Of a DNA stretch of 11,220 nucleotides, positions 6,092 to 11,220 are shown one piece after another (the first letter of the stretch is position 1; each line of letters begins with the position of its first letter). Below the pieces are notes generated by a model that saw only the letters and a program-made list of their open reading frames with translations, was not told the DNA's origin and searched no databases. The position numbers were made by a program, and so were the translations under genes. The stretch comes from an uncultured bacterium (GTDB lineage: Bacteria > Actinomycetota > Coriobacteriia > Coriobacteriales > Coriobacteriaceae): positions 1 to 11,220 of the forward strand of contig CAJMRR010000060.1 of the NCBI GenBank assembly GCA_905215835.1, given 5' to 3'.

Positions 6092-6147
6092 GCGGGCTCC
6101 TCTCGTAATCGCGTACGTGCTCTTCAGTTTAGCGCAGGCGAGGCGTC

Positions 6148-6174
6148 GATGTGGGCGTGCTTTGAGGCCACATC
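6148..6174. repeat. Hairpin between the LuxR-type gene and pyrE
   Basis: GATGTGG (6148-6154) and CCACATC (6168-6174) form a perfect 7-bp stem with a 13-nt loop. On the minus strand it lies 38 nt past the LuxR-type stop and about 57 nt before pyrE. No U-tract follows. It could be a weak terminator or part of the pyrE leader. I found no convincing promoter in this gap. Confidence 0.35.
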
Positions 6175-6211
6175 CCCCGTTAGAGTAAGGGACTGGGCGG
6201 CGGCTCATACG

Positions 6212-7756
6212 CTAGTCCTTGGGTGTCCAGGACCAGAAGAAGTTGATAAGGGCTACACGCGAAGCGGTGCCGGCCTTCTTGTTGATCGAGGAAATGTGAC
6301 GATAGAGCGTGGAGCGCGAAAGGAAGAGCGTTGTGGCGATGTCCTGAACGCTCTGGTCCGAAACGACCAAGACCTCAAGAATATCGCACTCGCGCTCTGT
6401 AAGCCCAAAGGTGGCGACGAAGGCATTGAGGCGCTCATCGGGCGTGAGCTCCGCTGCCTCCACGGGCTCGGGGTCGGAGCATGCAGACGCAAGATCCCCA
6501 CCAAGATCGTCGGTGGCAAGCGGCAGTCCGTCCCGCATCGCGGCATCATCGGCTCGTTGCCCCAACTGCCCCAGCAGCGTAATCGCAATGCCCACAAACA
6601 TCACGAGCGCCGCACCGACCGCAGCCAGCACATTTTGACTCGAGATAATCGCCACTGCCGACGCCGTCACGAACATCGAGCACACGTTGTTGACGACGCG
6701 ACCCATGCACGGCCAAAAATATGACCAGCGCGCATAGAGCGAGATGGCGGCGAATTTTGTGGTAAAGAACACCACAAAGAAGCCCGAGCCCAGATAAAAG
6801 ATGATCGTGGCAGCAAGCTCGTTGCCGCCATTGCCGTCGACGATGAGCACAAAGAACGAAAGCGTGGACAACATGGCGGCGCATGTCATGCCGATATTCA
6901 TATACGAACGGCCGTGCAGGTCAAATAGGACGCCAGCGGCCAACGAGCTCACGACAAGCAGTAGGCGCGGCCAATCGCCCAAATCGACGGCTCCGACAGC
7001 ATGCAAGGTCGTGAGGCCAGCGTTGAGAGCGGCGAATACGCCGGAAAGATACACCGTCGCCACGGTCAAGCGAGCTACAGTGCGGCGGAACGCCGCCTTT
7101 GCCTTAGGATCGTCATGCCACTTGGCGCCATATTCCAGAGCATCTACCGAAAGCCCGGCAGCACTGGGTTCAAAGTTGGGATCGGACTCGTCGCGCAACT
7201 TGGCGCGCCGGGCACCGTGGAGCAACGCCACCTGCGCGATCGCACAGACAACCAGAACAGCCTGCTGAAGAATGCCAGCAGGTATCACCATGTGGTTGAG
7301 GACCTGCACCAGAACGCCCATGGCGTAAGAAAGTGCGGCGGCGCGCGCCAAGCAAGGCGTTCGCGCAAAGCGCCGCGCAAAGTTTGCGTGAGCAGTCGAT
7401 CCGCAGTAGCCCAGCGCGCAGCACGCCACCAAACCGCCGACAATTATCACCTCAACCTGAACCGCCATAATCAACAGCAGCAATGCCGCCACCAGCAAAA
7501 CGCCCGTGACGTCACTCGTTGCGTCGATGGCATGGGGACGGTGATAATACAGAATGGGACGCACAAAAAAGCCTATCACGCTCGCGCCGAGGACAAGGCT
7601 CTCATAAATAACGACCTCGTTCGGGGACACGAACTCGGCCATGCGCACATCAAAGAGATACTCGCACGCCAAAAACGTGAAGGAGAACAGCGCCAGGCAT
7701 ATAATCTCCCGAATGCCCCGACGCAGATATGCGGTTGTGTCTCCTATGCCCCTCAT
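6212..7756 (-). CDS. 12-TM membrane protein with C-terminal LuxR-type HTH
   Basis: A 514-residue protein. By eye there are about 12 hydrophobic segments between residues 13 and 400, in an MFS-like count, with a charged loop near 190-235 (RRAKLRDESDPNFEP...). An acidic linker (about 405-440) leads to a LuxR/GerE-type helix-turn-helix at about 451-510: GLTERECDIL, SVQDIATTLFLSRSTLYRHI, then SINKKAG. The HTH would sit at the cytoplasmic side, making this a membrane-tethered one-component regulator. Such proteins are numerous in Coriobacteriia (Eggerthella, Collinsella), and most have no known ligand. ATG at 7756 is chosen because a hydrophobic segment follows directly; an in-frame ATG at 7843 would put a non-family tail in front. 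The ribosome site (GGGGGT, 5 nt before) is weak. It is upstream of pyrE but probably not functionally linked. Target genes are unknown. Confidence 0.88.
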   Translation of the reverse strand: MRGIGDTTAYLRRGIREIICLALFSFTFLACEYLFDVRMAEFVSPNEVVIYESLVLGASVIGFFVRPILYYHRPHAIDATSDVTGVLLVAALLLLIMAVQVEVIIVGGLVACCALGYCGSTAHANFARRFARTPCLARAAALSYAMGVLVQVLNHMVIPAGILQQAVLVVCAIAQVALLHGARRAKLRDESDPNFEPSAAGLSVDALEYGAKWHDDPKAKAAFRRTVARLTVATVYLSGVFAALNAGLTTLHAVGAVDLGDWPRLLLVVSSLAAGVLFDLHGRSYMNIGMTCAAMLSTLSFFVLIVDGNGGNELAATIIFYLGSGFFVVFFTTKFAAISLYARWSYFWPCMGRVVNNVCSMFVTASAVAIISSQNVLAAVGAALVMFVGIAITLLGQLGQRADDAAMRDGLPLATDDLGGDLASACSDPEPVEAAELTPDERLNAFVATFGLTERECDILEVLVVSDQSVQDIATTLFLSRSTLYRHISSINKKAGTASRVALINFFWSWTPKD

Positions 7757-7941
7757 GGTTAACCCCCGGCCGCTCAATTGTCTGGAATTCCATTTTAATA
7801 AAGAACCAATCTCAATATCGAAGCCGAGCTCGAAATGCTGCAAATTTGACCCCAGCCGTTCACATCACGCCGCGATTTTGAGCCGCAGGGCCCAGAAGGG
7901 GCACGCGCGACCTCTAGCTCGGCAAGGAGTGTCTCCAACTA

Positions 7942-7972
7942 CCGCTCATTTAAGTACGTCCCTAATGAGTGG
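7942..7972. repeat. Hairpin repeat with conserved 13-nt loop, copy B
   Basis: The stem is CCGCTCATT (7942-7950) with AATGAGTGG (7964-7972), 9 bp with one G-T wobble. The loop is TAAGTACGTCCCT (7951-7963), differing from copy A (5098-5110) at only two bases, while the stem differs by matched pair changes. Confidence 0.8.
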
Positions 7973-7998
7973 CCGAAGAACGTCCCCAACGACTGGTC
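7973..7998. repeat. Half copy of the same hairpin repeat, copy C
   Basis: AAGAACGTCCCCAACGACT at 7976-7994 is identical over 19 nt to 5099-5117 (copy A loop plus 3' arm). The 5' arm is missing or degenerate, since the upstream bases belong to copy B. This makes B and C an abutting pair. Confidence 0.75.
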
Positions 7999-8066
7999 AA
8001 AAATGGGCCATGTGTCCCAGTTGTGGAGACTCGTTGAGCCGTCTGGGTATCGTGAAAGATCGCGCA

Positions 8067-8109
8067 CTCCCCCATCATCAAAAGTGACACACGCTACCAG
8101 TTGATGGGA
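8067..8109 (+). promoter_or_regulatory. Possible leader hairpin masking the ribosome site
   Basis: CCCATCA (8071-8077) pairs with TGATGGG (8102-8108). Allowing a 2-nt bulge, the stem extends to 8067 and 8109. The right arm overlaps the Shine-Dalgarno GGGAGG (8106-8111) of the gene starting at 8117. This could limit its translation. Chance is not excluded for a 7-9 bp stem with a 24-nt loop. Confidence 0.3.
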
Positions 8110-8116
8110 GGCAGCC

Positions 8117-8854
8117 ATGGGCTTCTTTGACAAGATGTTCGAGAAGAAAGAGTGCGCGATTTGCGGTACCGAGCTGGGACTTCTAGGTAAGACAAAAATC
8201 AATGAAGGCTACCTGTGCAAAGAGTGCGCCGGCAAGCTCTCCCCCTACTTTCACGGCTATCGCTCCAGCACCGCGGACGACATCCGTGAGCAACTCGCCT
8301 ACCGCGAGGCCAACGCCGAGCGCCTGTCTTCGTTCAACCCCACGCGCACGCTTTCTGCCGGGCGCACCAATATTATGCTCGATGAGGACGCGGGCCTGCT
8401 GATCATCACTTCGCAGAGCCGCTGGCGCGACGCCAATCCCGACATCATCGAGTTCTCGCAGGTACTCGGCTGCGATATGGATATCGACGAGCATCGCACC
8501 GAGATCTATCGCGAGACCAAGGACGGCGAGCGCGAGAGCTACAACCCGCCGCGCTACGACCTGGATTACGACTTTAATCTGACCATCCACGTCAACACGC
8601 CGTACTTTACCGAGATCAACCTGCGCGTGAACGACTCCACCATCGATCAGCGCGGCTCCATCGAATATCGCGAGGCCAAGCGCCAGGCAACCGAAGTCCG
8701 CGATGCGCTGGTGCAGCTGCGCCAGGAGACGCGCGACAGCGTCGTGGCCGCCAAGGCCCCCAAGACCGCGGTCACCTGCCCCTTCTGCGGAGCCACCACC
8801 ATTCCCGATGCCAGCGGGCGCTGCGAATACTGCGGCGGCGCCATCGGCGCATAG
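8117..8854 (+). CDS. DUF4428-like protein with zinc ribbons at both ends
   Basis: A 245-residue protein predicted to be cytoplasmic, with no signal peptide or TM segment. Residues 13-40 form a DUF4428-type zinc ribbon: CAIC (Cys13, Cys16) and CKEC (Cys34, Cys37), with GLLGKTKINEGYLC between. The middle (about 75-190) is rich in beta-like segments and may be a PH-like fold. A helical charged stretch (about 193-215) precedes a second ribbon, CPFC (Cys221, Cys224) and CEYC (Cys236, Cys239). The start ATG has GGGAGG 5 nt upstream. It is first gene of an apparent operon, 24 bp before the YdjG-like gene. Its function is not known. The shared zinc-ribbon theme with the next gene suggests a common complex, probably at the membrane together with the SPFH protein. 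That is inferred from context only. Confidence 0.85.
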   Translation: MGFFDKMFEKKECAICGTELGLLGKTKINEGYLCKECAGKLSPYFHGYRSSTADDIREQLAYREANAERLSSFNPTRTLSAGRTNIMLDEDAGLLIITSQSRWRDANPDIIEFSQVLGCDMDIDEHRTEIYRETKDGERESYNPPRYDLDYDFNLTIHVNTPYFTEINLRVNDSTIDQRGSIEYREAKRQATEVRDALVQLRQETRDSVVAAKAPKTAVTCPFCGATTIPDASGRCEYCGGAIGA

Positions 8855-8878
8855 TCTCCGGCACGGAAAGGACCGATC

Positions 8879-10201
8879 ATGGCCTTCGAGAGCGTTAACT
8901 ATCAGTGCCCTGCCTGCGGTGGCCCCTTGCATTTTGCAAGCGCCGAGCAAAAGCTCGTCTGCGACTACTGTGACTCGCGCTTTGAAGTCGAAGAAGTCGA
9001 GGCCCTCTATCGCGAGCGCCAGGACAAGGCCGACGCCAAAGCCGATGCGGCAGCCGCAACGCCCAAGCCCGTCGCCGACGACGCGGTGCAGGAGCTCGCC
9101 CAAAACGCCGGCTACATCTGCTCGTCGTGCGGCGCCGAGCTCGTGTCCGACGGCACCGTCGCCGTCACCACCTGCCCGTACTGCGGCAACTCCGCCGTGG
9201 CGCCCGGCCAGCTCTCGGGCGACTTCTCGCCCGACCTAGTGATTCCGTTTAAGCTCGGGCGCGATGACGTCACGGCCGCACTCAAGGAACACTACAAGGG
9301 CAAGATCTTGCTGCCCAAGAGCTTTGTCACCGGCAACCACATCAACGAGGTCCAAGGTGTCTACGTGCCGTTTTGGCTCTACGGCGCCCGCGTTGACGGC
9401 GAAGTGTACTTTGACGCGACCAACGAGACCGTGACCGAGGAATCCGACCGCACCGTCACGACCACCGACCACTACGATGCCTATCGCAAGGGCAATATCT
9501 CGTTTAAGCGCGTGCCCGTCGACGGATCGTCCAAGATGCCCGACGGCCACATGGATGCCATCGAGCCGTTTGACTACGACGCACTGCGCCCGTTCTCGGT
9601 CGCCTATATGCCCGGCTACATCGCCAACCGCTATGACGAGGATTGCGAAACCTGCAAGGCGCGCGCCGAGCGCCGTATGGAAGAAAGCACGATCTCGGCC
9701 CTGCGCGAGACCGTCGTCGACGAATACGACGATGCCACGGTCGAAAGCAAGCAGCTCGACTACACCTGGGAAGACAGCGACTACGCCCTGTTCCCCGTCT
9801 GGATGCTCTCCACCTCGTGGAACGGCAAGAGCTACCTGTTTGCCATGAACGGCCAGACCGGCCGCTTGGTCGGCGAGCTCCCCTGCTCCAAGCCCAAGCT
9901 CGCCATCGCCTCGGTGCTGTTCTTCGTGATCGGATTTATCCTCTCCCAGATTCTCTTTATGGGGGAATACGCCTTCGATCCGGATTACCTCACCTTTGAT
10001 ATCGAGGGCATCCTCATCAACGTCATCGCGCCGCTGATCATCGTGATTATCGGAGACGTACTACTGGTAAGCCAGCTCAAGACGGCCAACGAAGCAACCC
10101 ATGCCGATGAGTATTGTGGCGAGCTCGACCTGACCGAGAAGCACGACACCTTCAGTCACACCGAGACCACCGTTGTCATGAAAGACGACAAGGACGACTA
10201 A
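8879..10201 (+). CDS. Double zinc-ribbon protein with two C-terminal TM helices (YdjG-like)
   Basis: A 440-residue protein. Two rubredoxin/TFIIB-like zinc ribbons open it: Cys10, Cys13, Cys28, Cys31 (CPAC, CDYC) and Cys81, Cys84, Cys99, Cys102 (CSSC, CPYC). They are joined by an Ala/Lys-rich, probably helical linker (45-75). A large soluble domain follows (about 110-335), including VYVPFWLYGARV and YALFPVWMLSTSW. It has one further Cys pair, CETC (256, 259). Two TM segments lie at about 340-361 and 377-398, followed by an acidic tail ending KDDKDD. The layout resembles B. subtilis YdjG, a membrane partner of YdjH, the SPFH protein YdjI and a PspA homologue in the sigma-W envelope-stress regulon. 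AAAGGA lies 6 nt before the ATG. The next gene starts 49 bp later. The YdjG assignment is by architecture and context, without alignment. Confidence 0.85.
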   Translation: MAFESVNYQCPACGGPLHFASAEQKLVCDYCDSRFEVEEVEALYRERQDKADAKADAAAATPKPVADDAVQELAQNAGYICSSCGAELVSDGTVAVTTCPYCGNSAVAPGQLSGDFSPDLVIPFKLGRDDVTAALKEHYKGKILLPKSFVTGNHINEVQGVYVPFWLYGARVDGEVYFDATNETVTEESDRTVTTTDHYDAYRKGNISFKRVPVDGSSKMPDGHMDAIEPFDYDALRPFSVAYMPGYIANRYDEDCETCKARAERRMEESTISALRETVVDEYDDATVESKQLDYTWEDSDYALFPVWMLSTSWNGKSYLFAMNGQTGRLVGELPCSKPKLAIASVLFFVIGFILSQILFMGEYAFDPDYLTFDIEGILINVIAPLIIVIIGDVLLVSQLKTANEATHADEYCGELDLTEKHDTFSHTETTVVMKDDKDD

Positions 10202-10250
10202 GCAATCCAACCAATAACCACCCGGCCTTTGACGAGAAAGGAAGATCACC

Positions 10251-11220
10251 ATGGGACTCTTGAAAGCTGGATTGGGTGCTGCCGGCGGCGTCATGGCCGA
10301 CCAGTGGAAGGAATTTATCTATTGCGAATCGATGCCCGCTGACGTCTTGGCCTGCAAGGGCAGCAAGCGCACCGGCGGCCGCAGCTCCAACACGCGCGGC
10401 GAGGATAACGTCATCTCCAACGGCTCCGTCATCGCCGTCAACGACGGCCAGGGCATGCTCGTGGTGCAAAACGGCAAGATCATCGAGGTCGCGCTGGAGC
10501 CTGGCGAGTTTGTCTTTGACACCGGCAGCGAGCCGAGCGTCTTTAGCGGCAATCTGGGCGACTCCATCAAGGAGACCTTCGCCAATATCGGCAGGCGGTT
10601 TACCTTTGGCGGCGACGCGGGCAAGGACCAGCGCGTCTACTTCATCAACACCAAGGAGATCATCGGCAACAAGTACGGCACCGCCTCGCCCGTGCCCTTC
10701 CGCGTGGTCGACAACAACATTGGTCTGGACGTCGACATCTCCGTGCGCTGCAACGGCGAGTATTCGTACCGCATCACCAACCCGCTGCTGTTCTACACCA
10801 ACGTATGCGGCAACGTGACCGATAGCTACACGCGCGACAAGATCGACAGTCAGCTTAAGTCCGAGCTGCTCACCGCCCTGCAGCCCGCCTTTGCCAAGAT
10901 TTCGGAGATGGGCATCCGCTACAGTGCCATCCCCGGCCACACCACCGAGCTCGCTCGCGCGCTCAACGAGGTCCTCTCTGCCGACTGGCGTGACCTGCGC
11001 GGCGTCGAGATCGTGAGCTTTGGCGTCAACTCCATCGCTGCCTCGCAAGAGGACGAGCAGATGATCAAGGACCTGCAGAAGGCCGCAGTCATGCGCGATC
11101 CCACTATGGCGGCAGCCAACATTGCCAGCGCCCAGAGCGACGCAATGCGCGCGGCAGCCGCCAACCCCAACGGCGCGATGGCCGGTTTTATGGGCATGGG
11201 CATGGCAGGTGGCATGGGCG
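10251..11220 (+). CDS. SPFH-domain protein (YdjI-like), cut by the window end
   Basis: The frame is open for 323 codons to the right edge with no stop, so the 3' end is missing. ATG at 10251 has AAAGGAAG about 6 nt upstream. The start MGLLKAGLGAAGGVMADQWK, the FIYCESMPADVLACKG segment and NVISNGSVIAVNDGQGMLVV (54-73) are typical of the YdjI / virion core protein-like branch of SPFH (stomatin/flotillin-like) proteins. The SPFH core spans about 55-270. An Ala/Met-rich stretch follows (about 285-323, ending GFMGMGMAGGMG). In relatives this flexible linker leads to a C-terminal zinc ribbon, which would lie outside the window. There is no TM helix; YdjI-type proteins are thought to assemble on the inner face of the membrane. 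Third in the operon after two zinc-ribbon genes. Role in membrane stress is inferred from B. subtilis ydjFGHI. Confidence 0.9.
   Translation, partial: MGLLKAGLGAAGGVMADQWKEFIYCESMPADVLACKGSKRTGGRSSNTRGEDNVISNGSVIAVNDGQGMLVVQNGKIIEVALEPGEFVFDTGSEPSVFSGNLGDSIKETFANIGRRFTFGGDAGKDQRVYFINTKEIIGNKYGTASPVPFRVVDNNIGLDVDISVRCNGEYSYRITNPLLFYTNVCGNVTDSYTRDKIDSQLKSELLTALQPAFAKISEMGIRYSAIPGHTTELARALNEVLSADWRDLRGVEIVSFGVNSIAASQEDEQMIKDLQKAAVMRDPTMAAANIASAQSDAMRAAAANPNGAMAGFMGMGMAGGMG

Larger units (their letters stand above)
7757..8116. other. Gene-free stretch between divergent genes
   Basis: 360 bp between the LuxR-type gene (minus) and the zinc-ribbon operon (plus). It should hold both promoters. An AT-rich patch at 7790-7805 (TAAAAT on minus at 7797-7792) is a weak -10 candidate for the LuxR-type gene; I see no clear promoter for the operon. 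Repeat copies lie at 7942-7998 and a possible leader hairpin at 8067-8109. The section 7806-7940 shows nothing I can name. Confidence 0.6.

Noticed and set aside
5270..6724. Long plus-strand open frame opposite pyrE and the LuxR-type gene
   Set aside because: It spans two well-supported minus-strand genes and the gap between them, has no recognisable family motif and no ribosome site. It is a shadow caused by GC-rich codon use.
1522..8092. TGACAC hexamers near the EIIA, glucosidase and zinc-ribbon gene starts as a shared regulon motif
   Set aside because: A hexamer is expected about five times by chance in both strands of a window this size. Only the paired 8-bp palindrome at 4041-4072 is worth keeping.
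7939..8202. 87-codon minus-strand frame containing a repeated SLGT.. peptide
   Set aside because: The repeated peptide is only a translation of the hairpin repeat copies B and C, and the frame runs into the zinc-ribbon gene. Not a real protein.
8183..9103. 306-codon minus-strand frame across the DUF4428-like and YdjG-like genes
   Set aside because: It crosses two plus-strand genes with intact zinc-ribbon cysteines. It is a shadow.
10176..11048. 290-codon minus-strand frame opposite the SPFH gene
   Set aside because: The plus strand encodes a clear SPFH protein with ribosome site and operon spacing. The minus frame is Val/Ala/Asp-rich mirror sequence without motifs.

Overview
The window looks like chromosomal DNA of a GC-rich Gram-positive gut bacterium, most likely a Coriobacteriia member close to Collinsella. 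This is inferred from GC-rich codon use, a 12-TM membrane protein ending in a LuxR-type HTH (typical of that class), PTS and 6-phospho-beta-glucosidase genes, and a zinc-ribbon/SPFH operon. No tRNA, rRNA, CRISPR array, transposase or phage gene is visible.

Layout. (1) 1-935: a small lipoprotein gene on the minus strand with hairpins below it and a candidate promoter above it. (2) 936-4975: a beta-glucoside block. A GH1 6-phospho-beta-glucosidase and a Cof-type HAD phosphatase are 11 bp apart on the minus strand. Below them is a single-domain glucose-type PTS EIIA with its own -10 box and a good terminator. An RpiR/SIS regulator is divergent from the glucosidase. The likely logic is uptake and phosphorylation of beta-glucosides by a PTS whose membrane subunits lie elsewhere, intracellular hydrolysis of the phospho-glycoside, and control by the regulator sensing a phosphosugar. 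(3) 4976-5407: a 432-bp gene-free stretch packed with four unrelated inverted repeats plus the pyrE terminator. (4) 5408-7756: pyrE, preceded in the same direction by the 12-TM LuxR-type protein. (5) 7757-8116: a 360-bp gene-free stretch with more copies of one repeat family. (6) 8117 to the right edge: a plus-strand operon of three genes: a protein with zinc ribbons at both ends (DUF4428-like), a two-zinc-ribbon protein with two C-terminal TM helices (YdjG-like), and an SPFH-domain protein (YdjI-like) cut by the window end. In Bacillus subtilis the YdjG/YdjI relatives belong to a membrane-stress operon with a PspA homologue, so an envelope-stress role is the best inference here.

The most notable signals outside genes are dispersed intergenic hairpins. 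One family has a constant 13-nt loop and stems that differ by compensatory changes. A second family shares a 24-nt identical core between the rpiR/glucosidase promoter region and the region below pyrE.
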